Below, in pieces: positions 8,131 through 16,384 of a stretch of DNA of 47,978 nucleotides. The DNA is from Streptomyces sp. NK15101. Lineage in GTDB: Bacteria; Actinomycetota; Actinomycetes; Streptomycetales; Streptomycetaceae. Position numbers and translations under genes: made by a program. How positions within the stretch are numbered: position 1 is the first letter of the stretch; each line of letters opens with the position of its first letter. The stretch spans positions 1 through 47,978 of the forward strand of contig NZ_JAINVG010000059.1 in assembly GCF_020400725.1 (NCBI RefSeq), read 5' to 3'. The notes under the pieces are model-generated. The model made no database searches. It was not told the origin of the DNA and saw only the letters and a list, made by a program, of their open reading frames with translations.

Positions 8131-8146
8131 CACGAGTGACACCTGA

Positions 8147-9301
8147 TCAGGCGGCCGTGTCCGCCGTCGGGTCGACGATCCACTCGCCCTTGCGCATGAC
8201 GCCCCTGAGCTCGAACCCGGCGTCGAGGACGACGATGTCGGCGTCCTTGCCGGGCTCCAGGGAGCCGACGCGGTCGTAGACGCCGAGGAGCCGGGCGGGG
8301 TTGGCGGAGATGGCCTGGACGACCGATTCGACCGGCAGGGCGTCGACGGTCGCCGCGCGCTTGAAGGCGCGGTCCAGGGTCAGGGTGGAGCCGGCGATGG
8401 AGCCGCCCTCGACGAGGCGGGCGACGCTGTCCTTCACGTCGACCGCGAGCGGGCCGAGCATGTAGCGGCCGTCGCCGAAGCCGGCGGCGTCCATGGCGTC
8501 GGTGATGAAGGCGACGCGCTCGGGTCCCGCGTGGTGGAAGGCGAGCTCCAGGGCGGCGGGGTGGAGGTGGGTGCCGTCGTTGATGAGCTCGACGGTGATC
8601 CGCTCGTCCTCCAGGAGCGCGGCGATCGGGCCGGGGGCGCGGTGCCCGAGGGCGGGCATGGCGTTGTAGAGGTGGGTGGCGACGGTGGCGCCCGCGTCGA
8701 TGGCCGCCCGCGTCTGCTCGTACGTGGCATCGGTGTGGCCGATGGCGGCGATGACGCCGTGCTCGGCGAGGAGGCGTACGGAGTCGAGGCCGCCGGGGAG
8801 CTCGGTGGCGAGGGTGACCATCCTGGCCTGGCCGCGGGCGGCGTCGACCAGCTTGCGGACCTCGGCCGGGTCGGGGTCGCGGAGCAGCGTCTCGTCGTGG
8901 GCGCCCTTGCGGCAGGGGGAGATGAAGGGGCCCTCGAAGTGGAGGCCGGCGAGGTCGCCCTGCTCGGCGAGTTCGGAGAGCAGTCCGGCGCGCCGGGCGA
9001 GGAAGTCCATGTCGCCGGTGACGAAGGAGGCGACGACGGTGGTGGTGCCGTGCAGGCGGTGGGTGTGGACGCCCTTGAGGACCTCGTCGACGGTGCCGGA
9101 GGTGAAGGAGGCGCCGCCGCCGCCGTGGTTGTGCATGTCGACGAAGCCGGGGACGAGCCAGTGGCCGGTCAGGTCGACGGTCGGGGCGCCCTCGGGCGCC
9201 GAGCCGGCGATCCGGCCGCCCGTGACGATCACGCGTCCGTTCTCGACCGTTCCGGTGGGCAGCACGACGTGTGCGCCGGCGAGAACCTTGTGATCGGCCA
9301 T
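8147..9301 (-). CDS. nagA: N-acetylglucosamine-6-phosphate deacetylase
   Basis: A 384-residue amidohydrolase-superfamily enzyme that removes acetate from GlcNAc-6-P. Visible motifs in order: GFVDMHNHGGGG (metal region), GLHFEGPFIS, AAIGHTDATYEQ, ATHLYNAM, NDGTHLHPAALE and FITDAMDAAG with the catalytic Asp. Start ATG at 9301 follows GGAGG. It overlaps the nagK stop as TGATG, so translation is coupled. The pair is expected to be under DasR control through the boxes upstream of nagK. Confidence 0.95.
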   Translation of the reverse strand: MADHKVLAGAHVVLPTGTVENGRVIVTGGRIAGSAPEGAPTVDLTGHWLVPGFVDMHNHGGGGASFTSGTVDEVLKGVHTHRLHGTTTVVASFVTGDMDFLARRAGLLSELAEQGDLAGLHFEGPFISPCRKGAHDETLLRDPDPAEVRKLVDAARGQARMVTLATELPGGLDSVRLLAEHGVIAAIGHTDATYEQTRAAIDAGATVATHLYNAMPALGHRAPGPIAALLEDERITVELINDGTHLHPAALELAFHHAGPERVAFITDAMDAAGFGDGRYMLGPLAVDVKDSVARLVEGGSIAGSTLTLDRAFKRAATVDALPVESVVQAISANPARLLGVYDRVGSLEPGKDADIVVLDAGFELRGVMRKGEWIVDPTADTAA

Positions 9302-10239
9302 CAGGCGGAAACCTCCGAGTCGAGGGAGAGAAGGTCCCAGGCGAGGAGGCCCGCGCCCAGGCATCCGGCGGTGTCCCCGAGGGCCGCCGGGACGATGGCG
9401 GGCAGCTTCTGGAACGTGACGCGTTCCTCCACGGCGGCCCGGAGTGGTGTGAACAAGGTTTCCCCGGCCTCGGCGAGACCGCCACCGATGATGAGCGTGC
9501 GGGGGTCCAGCAGGGTGAGGGCGGTGACGAGCCCGTCGGCGAGGGCGTCGACGGCCTCCTGCCACACCCGTGCGGCGGTGGCGTCGCCGGACTCGACGGC
9601 CTTCGCGCAGTCGGCGGCGTCGGCCTCGGGATCGCCGCTGGCGGCGGCCCAGGCCTGGGAGACGGCGGAGGCGGAGGCGTACCGCTCCAGGCAGCCGCGC
9701 TGGCCGCAGCCGCAGTCGGTGCCGCCGGGGCGGACGACGATGTGGCCGATCTCGCCGGCGTAGCCGTGGGCGCCTGCCTCGATGCGGTCGCCGATGCCGA
9801 TGGCTCCGGCGATGCCGGTGCCGAGGGGGACGAAGAGGAAGCGGTCGGCGCCGTTGCCCGCGCCGATGCGGCCTTCGGCGAGGCCGCCGGTGCGGACGTC
9901 GTGGCCGAGGGCGACGGGGACGCCGTCGAGCCGGCGGCTGAGGAGTTCGCGCATGGGAACGTCGCGCCAGCCGAGGTTGGCGGCGTAGACGGCGATGCCG
10001 TTCTCGGCGTCGACGATGCCGGGGACGGCGACTCCGGCGGCCGCGGCGGGCTGTCCGTACCGCTCCTGGCCGAGGGCGCGGAGCTCTTCGGCGAAGCCGA
10101 GGATGGTCTCGACCACGGCCTCGGGGCCGCGCTCGCGCCCGGTGGCGCGGCGGGCCTCGTGCAGCAGGGTGCCGTCCGCGCCGACGAGGGCGGCCTTCAT
10201 GCCGGTGCCGCCCACATCCAGGGCGATGACGTGTCTCAC
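9301..10239 (-). CDS. nagK: ROK-family N-acetylglucosamine kinase
   Basis: A 312-residue ROK sugar kinase. The ATP loop is ALDVGGTGMKAALV near the N-terminus, the conserved acidic site is EIGHI, and the zinc motif is CGCGQRGCLE. It lacks an N-terminal helix-turn-helix, so it is a kinase and not a ROK repressor. GTG at 10239 gives the standard MRHVIALDVGGT start; the longer frame upstream covers the promoter and DasR sites. Together with NagA it converts GlcNAc to GlcN-6-P. It is divergent from a sugar-binding lipoprotein gene. Confidence 0.93.
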   Translation of the reverse strand: MRHVIALDVGGTGMKAALVGADGTLLHEARRATGRERGPEAVVETILGFAEELRALGQERYGQPAAAAGVAVPGIVDAENGIAVYAANLGWRDVPMRELLSRRLDGVPVALGHDVRTGGLAEGRIGAGNGADRFLFVPLGTGIAGAIGIGDRIEAGAHGYAGEIGHIVVRPGGTDCGCGQRGCLERYASASAVSQAWAAASGDPEADAADCAKAVESGDATAARVWQEAVDALADGLVTALTLLDPRTLIIGGGLAEAGETLFTPLRAAVEERVTFQKLPAIVPAALGDTAGCLGAGLLAWDLLSLDSEVSA

Positions 10240-10267
10240 GGGGGACAGTGTGTCGCTAGAGGACCCA

Positions 10268-10283
10268 AAAGGTCTAGTCCACT
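10268..10283. promoter_or_regulatory. DasR-type operator (dre), nagK side
   Basis: AAAGGTCTAGTCCACT matches the GntR/DasR consensus ACTGGTCTAGACCACT at 13 of 16 positions, including the GGTCTAG core. It lies 29 nt upstream of the nagK start. Confidence 0.85.
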
Positions 10284-10365
10284 TTCGTGGATTGTTGCGC
10301 ACGGATACAAATTCGAAGGCCGTCATGCGCTCATGCTTCCGCCGCAGTTGCGGAAGTGATACCCG

Positions 10366-10381
10366 AGTGGACTAGACCTCA
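10366..10381. promoter_or_regulatory. DasR-type operator (dre), sugar-binding-protein side
   Basis: AGTGGACTAGACCTCA, read on the other strand TGAGGTCTAGTCCACT, matches the DasR consensus at 12 of 16 positions. It lies about 44 nt upstream of the divergent lipoprotein gene. Both dre copies share the GGTCTAGTCCACT core in opposite orientation. Confidence 0.8.
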
Positions 10382-10424
10382 TGCCCGTACGCGGGAGAGA
10401 CTTACGGCCCGAAGACGAGCAAAC

Positions 10425-11732
10425 ATGCAGCTCAACGACGAGCAAAAGGTGGATGAAGCCGTGGAGCGGCGACGATTCCTTGGACTGACCGCGGCCGCCG
10501 CCGCCCTCGGACTGACCGCGACGGTCGCCGGCTGCGGCGCCCTGGACGGCGACTCCGGCGACGTGACCCTGAGGCTGGTCGCCGCCGACTACGACCTGAC
10601 CGGCGGCGACACGACCAGGAAGTACTGGGCCGACCTCGTCGCCGCCTTCGAGGCGAAGACCCCCGGCGTCAAGGTCGAGGTCCAGGTCGAGTCCTGGGAC
10701 GACGTCGACCGCAAGGTCGCCGAGATGGTCGGGGCCGGCAAGGCCCCCGACATCGCGCAGATCGGCGCCTACGCCGACTACGCGGCCGCCGGACAGCTCT
10801 ACGCCGCCGACGAACTCCTCTCCATACCCGTCCAGGCCAACTTCCTCGGCCCCCTCGTCTCGGCCGGCGAGTACAAGCGCACCCAGTACGGCATGCCGTT
10901 CGTCGCCTCCACCCGGCCGCTCTTCTACAACAAGGACCTCTTCCAGGAGGCCGGTGCCAAGGCCCCCGCCACCTGGGACGAACTCGTCGAGGCCGCCGAG
11001 AAGCTCAAGGCCGGGGGCGTCGCCACCCCCTTCGCGCTGCCCCTCGGCCCCGAGGAGGCCCAGGCCGAGGCCCTCATGTGGCTGCTCAGCGGGGGCGGCG
11101 GCTGGACCGACGCCTCCGACCGCTACGCCGTCGACTCCGACGCCAACGTGCGCACCTTCGAGTGGCTCCGCAAGAACCTCGTCGGCAAGGGCCTCACCGG
11201 CCCGGTCGCCCCCGGGAGGCTCAACCGCAAGGCCGCCTTCGCCGCCTTCGCGAACGGCGAGGTCGGCATGCTCAACGGCCATCCCTCGCTCCTCAAGGAG
11301 GCCGCGAAGAAGGGCGTCCGGGTCGGACAGGTCCCCCTCCCCGGCGTCGACGGCCCGCCCAAGACCTCCATGGGCGTCGCCGACTGGATCATGGGCTTCA
11401 GGCAGAACGGTCACCGCAAGGAGATCGGCGACTTCCTGAACTTCGTCTTCAGCGACGAGAACGTCCTGAAGTTCGCCGGGGACAACGACCTGCTGCCGGT
11501 CACCGTCACCGCCTCCACCCGCATGGAGACCGACCCCGCCCACGCCAACCTGCGCGTCTTCCTCAAGGTCCTCCCCGACGCCCAGCTCCCGCCGGTCGGC
11601 AAGACCTCCTGGGCCCGGGTCAGCGAGGACGTCAAGCAGAACATCGGCAGGGCCGTCGCCCCCGGCGGCCGCCCCGCCGAGGTCCTCGGCCGGATCGGCC
11701 GGGCGGCGACGGCGGCGGAGAGCGCCGAGTAA
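10425..11732 (+). CDS. Sugar ABC transporter substrate-binding lipoprotein, Tat type
   Basis: A 435-residue family 1 solute-binding protein. The N-terminus carries RRRFLGLTAAAAALG, a twin-arginine signal, followed by the lipobox VAGC, so export by Tat and lipid anchoring are expected. Typical SBP segments follow: KYWADLVAAFEAKTPGVKVEVQ, GMPFVASTRPLFYNKDLFQEAG and AFANGEVGMLNGHP. No permease or ATPase gene is adjacent, so it must use a transporter encoded elsewhere. The dre upstream suggests GlcNAc-linked regulation and perhaps an amino-sugar ligand. The start ATG has a weak ribosome site; GTG at 10449 or 10461 would also keep the Tat motif. Confidence 0.85.
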   Translation: MQLNDEQKVDEAVERRRFLGLTAAAAALGLTATVAGCGALDGDSGDVTLRLVAADYDLTGGDTTRKYWADLVAAFEAKTPGVKVEVQVESWDDVDRKVAEMVGAGKAPDIAQIGAYADYAAAGQLYAADELLSIPVQANFLGPLVSAGEYKRTQYGMPFVASTRPLFYNKDLFQEAGAKAPATWDELVEAAEKLKAGGVATPFALPLGPEEAQAEALMWLLSGGGGWTDASDRYAVDSDANVRTFEWLRKNLVGKGLTGPVAPGRLNRKAAFAAFANGEVGMLNGHPSLLKEAAKKGVRVGQVPLPGVDGPPKTSMGVADWIMGFRQNGHRKEIGDFLNFVFSDENVLKFAGDNDLLPVTVTASTRMETDPAHANLRVFLKVLPDAQLPPVGKTSWARVSEDVKQNIGRAVAPGGRPAEVLGRIGRAATAAESAE

Positions 11733-11745
11733 TAAGTTGGGTCGT

Positions 11746-12003
11746 ATGACCGAAGAGACGGTGGACGGCGGGAGCGGCCTCGGGGAGCGCGAGCAGGCCC
11801 TCCTCGCCGTCGAGCGCCGCTCCTGGCCCGGCCCCGGAGCCAAGGAGCGGGCCGTCCGCGAGCGGCTCGGGCTCTCCCCGACCCGCTACTACCAGCTGCT
11901 CAACGCCCTCCTGGACGACCCGCGCGCCCTGGCCCACGACCCGGTGACCGTGAACCGGCTGCGCCGGGTCCGGGAGGAGAAGCAGCGGCGGAGGGAAGGC
12001 TGA
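11746..12003 (+). CDS. DUF3263 family small protein
   Basis: About 85 residues, mostly helical. The conserved core is LGEREQALLAVERRSWPGPGAKERAVRERLGLSPTRYYQLLNALLDDP, with a helix-turn-helix-like pattern around GLSPTRYYQLLN, then a basic Arg/Lys tail. It belongs to the actinobacterial DUF3263 family. A DNA-binding role is plausible from the fold pattern but unproven. It lies directly after the sugar-binding gene and about 60 nt before otsB. ATG 11746 is preferred over TTG 11737. Confidence 0.8.
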   Translation: MTEETVDGGSGLGEREQALLAVERRSWPGPGAKERAVRERLGLSPTRYYQLLNALLDDPRALAHDPVTVNRLRRVREEKQRRREG

Positions 12004-12064
12004 GCCTTCGCGGGTGACTCCGGCCACGCTGACGTGACCCCCGTACGTGGGTAGGGTCGGGAAC

Positions 12065-12907
12065 ATGGTCAGCAGCCTTCCGCACCCGGCCACGCCCACC
12101 GGACGAGACGGTCTGGCCGCGCTCCTCGCGCGCCCGGCGGACGCCGTCGTCGCCCTCGACTTCGACGGCACCCTCGCCGACATCGTCCCCGACCCCGAGC
12201 AGGCCCGCGCCCACCCCGGTGCCGTGGCCGCCCTCGCCGCCCTCGCCCCACGGGTCGCCTCCGTCGCCGTCGTGACCGGCCGGCCCGCCGGGGTCGCCGT
12301 CCGCTACGGCGGCTTCGCCGGCGTCCCCGGCCTGGAGCACCTCGTCGTCCTCGGCCACTACGGCGCCGAACGCTGGGACGCCGTCACCGGCACCGTCCGG
12401 GCCGCCGCCCCGCACCCCGGCGTGGCCGCCGTCCGCGCCGAACTCCCCGGCTTCCTGGACCGGGCCGGGGCCTGGCCGGGCGTCTGGATCGAGGAGAAGG
12501 GCCGCGCGGTCGCCGTCCACACCCGCCGAGCCCAGGACCCGGAGGGCGCCTTCGAGGCCCTCAAGGGCCCGCTGGGCGATCTGGCCGTCGCCCACGGCCT
12601 CGTCCTGGAGCCCGGCCGCATGGTCCTGGAGCTGCGGCCGCCGGGCATGGACAAGGGCGTGGCGCTCGCGAAGTACGTACGGGAGGTGGGCGCCGGGTCC
12701 GTGCTGTACGCGGGCGACGACCTCGGCGACCTGCCGGCCTTCGCGGCGGTCGAGAAGCTCCGCTCCGACGGGACGCCGGGCGTCCTGGTGTGCAGCGGCT
12801 CCACCGAGGTCCCGGAGCTGGCCGGCCGCGCGGACCTCGCCGTCCAGGGCCCGGCGGGCGTGGTCGCGTTCCTGACGGAACTGGCGGGGGCGCTGGGGGA
12901 GGGCTGA
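12065..12907 (+). CDS. otsB: Trehalose-6-phosphate phosphatase
   Basis: A 280-residue HAD-superfamily phosphatase. Motif I is ALDFDGTLADIV with the nucleophile and acid Asp pair, motif II is VVTGRP, and the late motif is YAGDDLGDLPAF; MDKGVAL is the motif III lysine region. HYGAERWD and LELRPPGMDKG are characteristic of OtsB/TPP. It removes phosphate from the OtsA product. otsA is present about 4 kb downstream on the opposite strand, with unrelated genes in between. GTG 12047 would extend it, but ATG 12065 is the likelier start. Confidence 0.92.
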   Translation: MVSSLPHPATPTGRDGLAALLARPADAVVALDFDGTLADIVPDPEQARAHPGAVAALAALAPRVASVAVVTGRPAGVAVRYGGFAGVPGLEHLVVLGHYGAERWDAVTGTVRAAAPHPGVAAVRAELPGFLDRAGAWPGVWIEEKGRAVAVHTRRAQDPEGAFEALKGPLGDLAVAHGLVLEPGRMVLELRPPGMDKGVALAKYVREVGAGSVLYAGDDLGDLPAFAAVEKLRSDGTPGVLVCSGSTEVPELAGRADLAVQGPAGVVAFLTELAGALGEG

Positions 12908-12922
12908 GGCCCGGAACGCGAC

Positions 12923-12953
12923 GAGGGCGGTACGGAAACTCCGTACCGCCCTC
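12923..12953. terminator. Bidirectional terminator between otsB and the M6 protease gene
   Basis: A perfect 14-bp stem (12923-12936 with 12940-12953) has an AAC loop. It is symmetric and placed between convergent genes, so it can serve both; TCTTC follows on the plus strand. Confidence 0.85.
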
Positions 12954-12967
12954 TTCGGGGTGTGCGA

Positions 12968-15274
12968 TCAGTGCGCGGCCGGGTTGGCGACGTTGATCGT
13001 CAGGTCGTCGCCGGCGTCACCGGTGATCGTGACGCGCACGCCGTGACCGGCGACCTTCACGCTGGCCTGCGGGGCCGTCGTGTCGTAGTACGCGTTCGGG
13101 TCGCTGTCGTCGAAGACCGGGATGCCCGGGACGGAGGGGGCGCAGGCCGCCAGCGTCTGGACGGTCTGGTTCGGGCCCTTGCCGGTCAGGACCTCCTTGT
13201 GGAGGCAGGTCGCGTCCGTGGCCTCCAGGCCGAAGGTCGCGTCGAAGGGCTGGCGCCGGTTGCTGGGCGCGGTCCCGTCGGCGTACCGGAAGGGGGTCGG
13301 ACGGGCGTCGACGGCCATCGCCGAGCCGCCACCGGGGTGGTTGCTGACGTTGTTGTCGTCGTACGACCGGTCGACGTACCAGACCAGCATGCCGTTCTGG
13401 TACTTGAACCACTCGACCCAGTCCGGGGCGGTGACGCCCTTGCTGAACTGGTACGGGCCCTCGGCGAGGAGCGCGTCGGAGCCGACGTACTCGCGGTTCT
13501 CCACGAGGTAGTACCGCGGGGCGGTGGCCGTCTCGGTGCCGGTCGAGATCTTCCAGCGGCCCTGCGCGGTCCAGCCGCCGACGCCCTGCTCGACGTCGTC
13601 CGACGCCAGGGTGGTCCCGCCGGAGGTCAGCGAGATGTCGTCCAGGAACGCGCCGGCGAAGTGCACGCCGCCGTCGCTCTGGTAGCGGAAGCGGAAGAGG
13701 GACGGCTTGCCGGCGGCGTCGTACGAGTAGCGCAGCGTCGTCCACCTGCCGCCCGAGGAGCCGGAGACGGACGCGCCCGCGCGGGCCCAGGTCGCCCCGC
13801 CGTCGAGGGAGTACTCGGCGAAGAGGTAGTCGAAGTCGGCCTCGATCTCGTACCAGGCGCTCGCCTTGACCGTCACGCGCGGGGCGGCCGGCACGGAGCG
13901 GGTGAGGGACTGGTTGAGGCCGTCGGCGGAGCCGGTCCACCAGGCGTGCGCGCCCGAGACGGGCGTCGCGTAGGTGGTGCTGCTCGTCTTGTCCGGGAGC
14001 GCGATCCGGACGGCCTGCTCCTTGCCGGTGACCTGGAGCGCGGCCGGGTTCAGCGTGTACGAGCCGGTGGCGCCGAGCGGTGCGTCGGCGTAGTCCAGCC
14101 AGCCGAGGAAGAGCTTCTCCTCGGCGCCCATGAGGCCCGGGTGGGTGCCGATGCCCTCGTTGGCGGCGGCGCCGTGGCCCAGCCAGGAGCCGGAGCTCAT
14201 CAGGGTCCAGAAGGCGGTGGAGTTCTCGCCGCCGTCGGTGTCGTAGTAGTCCGGCAGGCCGAGGTCGTGGCCGAACTCGTGGCAGAAGACGCCGAGACCG
14301 CCGTTCTCGCCCTCGGTGGTGTAGTCGCCGAGCCAGTACTTGGACTGGCCGATGCGGGCGCCGCCGGCCTTGTTCTGCGTACCGGCGACCTCCGGCCCGG
14401 TCAGGCCGTAGTCGTCGCCGTTGACGTACCAGCGGTGGGACCAGATGGCGTCCTCGCCCTGGGCGCCGCCGCCCGCGTCCTCGCCCATGCCGGCGTGCAC
14501 GGCCTGGAAGTGGTCGATGTAGCCGTCGGCCTCGTCGAAGTTGCCGTCGTGGTCCCAGTCGTTGCGGTCCCAGACGTCGAACTGGGCGAGGTACGCGTCG
14601 ATCTCGGCCGGGGTCTTGCCGGCGGCGATCTGCGCGTTCCACCAGGCGTCGCCGGTGTCCTGGATGAAGGCCCAGGAACCACCGGTGTCCTCGACGGAGT
14701 TGTCGCCGTAGGTGGAGGCGTTGCCGGGGACCTTGACCCAGTCCTCGACGGTGTTGGAGACCGAGTAGCGGCCGTTGGACAGCTTCTCGTAGAACGTCTT
14801 CATGGACTCGCCGGAGCCGTTGAAGTGGTTCTCGTAGTAGGCCTTCGAGAAGTCGGAGGTCCAGGCGTTGGAGTTGTCCGTGGTCCGGTCGGGCTGCGGT
14901 ATCTGGTTGTGCAGCGGGCCGGGGACGGTGCCGAGCTTGCCGGAACCCTGGTCGCCGAACTCGGAGAGGATCGTGAAGATCTTCTCCTGGCGGGTGGCGG
15001 TGGTGGTCACGGTCTCGGTGAACTTGCCGGGCGCGACCTCGACGACGCCCTTGGCGTTCGCCTTGGCCTTGCCCTTGGCGATCAGGTCGATGGCCTGCTC
15101 GCGCAGCTGGGTGCGCTGCTTCGTGAGGGGCCCGGGACGGTTGTCGGGCCGGTGCGCGTTCGCACCCGCCGGTGCGGTGTCCCGGGCCTCCTGCGCGGCG
15201 GCGGGGGTGAGCCCCGCGGCGAGGAGTGCGGTGAGCGCCGACCCGAGGGTCATGCCCACGACAATCTTCTTCAC
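12968..15274 (-). CDS. Secreted M6-family metalloprotease (immune inhibitor A type)
   Basis: A 768-residue preproprotein. A signal peptide (MKKIVVGMTLGSALTALLAAGLTPAAA) is followed by a propeptide rich in Asn/Pro, then the M6 catalytic domain. The zinc motif is CHEFGHDLGLPDYYD, with His332, Glu333 and His336 and the extended-motif Asp, followed by a Met-turn MSSGSWLG. The C-terminal half holds beta-sandwich segments of the MAM/CBM type (GGATWARAG, FAGAFLDDISLTSGG) and a C-terminal domain with PYQFSKGVTAPDWVEWF. It should degrade extracellular proteins. GTG start with GGAAGGA upstream. It interrupts the otsB-otsA neighbourhood. Confidence 0.92.
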   Translation of the reverse strand: MKKIVVGMTLGSALTALLAAGLTPAAAQEARDTAPAGANAHRPDNRPGPLTKQRTQLREQAIDLIAKGKAKANAKGVVEVAPGKFTETVTTTATRQEKIFTILSEFGDQGSGKLGTVPGPLHNQIPQPDRTTDNSNAWTSDFSKAYYENHFNGSGESMKTFYEKLSNGRYSVSNTVEDWVKVPGNASTYGDNSVEDTGGSWAFIQDTGDAWWNAQIAAGKTPAEIDAYLAQFDVWDRNDWDHDGNFDEADGYIDHFQAVHAGMGEDAGGGAQGEDAIWSHRWYVNGDDYGLTGPEVAGTQNKAGGARIGQSKYWLGDYTTEGENGGLGVFCHEFGHDLGLPDYYDTDGGENSTAFWTLMSSGSWLGHGAAANEGIGTHPGLMGAEEKLFLGWLDYADAPLGATGSYTLNPAALQVTGKEQAVRIALPDKTSSTTYATPVSGAHAWWTGSADGLNQSLTRSVPAAPRVTVKASAWYEIEADFDYLFAEYSLDGGATWARAGASVSGSSGGRWTTLRYSYDAAGKPSLFRFRYQSDGGVHFAGAFLDDISLTSGGTTLASDDVEQGVGGWTAQGRWKISTGTETATAPRYYLVENREYVGSDALLAEGPYQFSKGVTAPDWVEWFKYQNGMLVWYVDRSYDDNNVSNHPGGGSAMAVDARPTPFRYADGTAPSNRRQPFDATFGLEATDATCLHKEVLTGKGPNQTVQTLAACAPSVPGIPVFDDSDPNAYYDTTAPQASVKVAGHGVRVTITGDAGDDLTINVANPAAH

Positions 15275-15355
15275 GTGTCTTGCGATCCTTCCGCTTGCCT
15301 CTGGGGGGAAAACGGATCGCCTGGGGGAACGATCGCCGCGAGTCTGACACGGGAA

Positions 15356-15376
15356 GACCCCTCAGGAGGAGGGGTC
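15356..15376 (-). terminator. Stem-loop after the reductase gene
   Basis: GACCCCTC (15356-15363) pairs with GAGGGGTC (15369-15376) over a 5-nt loop. It lies 30 nt past the stop of the minus-strand reductase and upstream of the M6 gene promoter. Confidence 0.55.
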
Positions 15377-15405
15377 GTCACCGATTACCGGCTACGGATT
15401 CCCGC

Positions 15406-16287
15406 TCACCGAAGCAACAGGTCCACCACGCCCGTCAGCTCCTCCTCACCGCTCCCCACGTCCAGCCGGCGGCGCATCAGCTCGAAGTAGGGACGGATCA
15501 GCTCCGGGCTGACGCCCTGCTCCTCGGCCGTGGCCAGGAACGTCGGCGTGCCCGCCACCTGCATGGCGAGGCCGGAGACCACGCCGGCGGTGTAGTCGCC
15601 GCTCTTGAGCTGGGCGGCGGTCCCGTGGACGCCCCGGGTCATGGCGGCGAGCCAGTCGGCGAGCAGCGGGGCGAAGGCGACGGGATCGACGTCCTCCCGC
15701 CGGATCAGCGCGAAGGCGTGCGCGGCACCGGCGAACATCCCGTACATGGCGCTGAGCAGGGCGACGTCGTGCAGGGCGGCGAATCCGGGGTCCTCGCCGA
15801 CGTACTCGGTCCCGGCCGGGGCGGCGAGGGCGGGCCGGTGGAGCTCGAACAGCTCCCGCGAGCCGCTGTAGAACACGTAACCCCCGGCCTCGGGGACGCC
15901 GATCATCGGCGGGACGGCCATGATGCCGCCGTCCAGGTGACGGGCCCCCCGCTCCCCGGCCCACGCGGCACGGGCCCGGGCCCGTGCGGGGGTCGTGGTG
16001 GTGAGGTCGACGAGGTCCTTGCCCGCCAGGTCGACACCGTCCAGGGCGGCGCCGACGGAGTCGTCGTCGAGGAGGCAGACCACGACGAGGCCGCTCGCCG
16101 CGACGGCCGCGGCCGCGCTGTCGGCGACCTTCGCCCCCTCGGCGGCGAGCGCCTCGGCGCGGGCCGGGGTGCGGTTCCAGACGGTGAGCGGATGCCCGGC
16201 GGCGAGCCAGGCGCGGGCGAGGGCGGTGCCCATGGCACCGAGGCCGAGAAGGGAGACGGGGGACTTCGGCGTGCTGTTCTGCGTCAT
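15406..16287 (-). CDS. NAD(P)-dependent oxidoreductase, 6-phosphogluconate dehydrogenase/imine-reductase-like
   Basis: A 293-residue protein with an N-terminal Rossmann fold (VSLLGLGAMGTALARAWLAAGH, then VWNRTPARAEAL, the NADP-type Arg) and a helical C-terminal domain containing LLSAMYGMFAGAAHAFALI. The layout matches the beta-hydroxyacid dehydrogenase and imine-reductase/reductive-aminase group. The usual catalytic Lys of beta-HAD enzymes is not evident, which favours the imine-reductase-like branch. ATG 16287 is chosen over 16323. It is divergent from an HxlR regulator with a clear palindrome between them, so it is probably controlled by that regulator. Confidence 0.82.
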   Translation of the reverse strand: MTQNSTPKSPVSLLGLGAMGTALARAWLAAGHPLTVWNRTPARAEALAAEGAKVADSAAAAVAASGLVVVCLLDDDSVGAALDGVDLAGKDLVDLTTTTPARARARAAWAGERGARHLDGGIMAVPPMIGVPEAGGYVFYSGSRELFELHRPALAAPAGTEYVGEDPGFAALHDVALLSAMYGMFAGAAHAFALIRREDVDPVAFAPLLADWLAAMTRGVHGTAAQLKSGDYTAGVVSGLAMQVAGTPTFLATAEEQGVSPELIRPYFELMRRRLDVGSGEEELTGVVDLLLR

Positions 16288-16325
16288 GCCCGAAAGGCTG
16301 CTGCAGGCCTCTGACCTGCTCAAGT

Positions 16326-16343
16326 ACCCACTTTCAAGTGGGT
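16326..16343. promoter_or_regulatory. 18-bp palindromic operator between the reductase and hxlR-type genes
   Basis: ACCCACTTtcAAGTGGGT is a perfect 8-bp inverted repeat with a 2-bp centre in the short divergent intergenic region. HxlR-family dimers bind such sites near their own genes, so it is a likely autoregulatory operator. Confidence 0.7.
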
Positions 16344-16384
16344 GGTTACCCTGAGGTGAGCGAACAGGTCAGAAGGGTGGGCGA

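Noticed and set aside
13017..15350. 777-codon minus-strand frame overlapping the M6 protease
   Set aside because: Arg-rich alternate frame of the protease gene; the real frame has a signal peptide and zinc motif.
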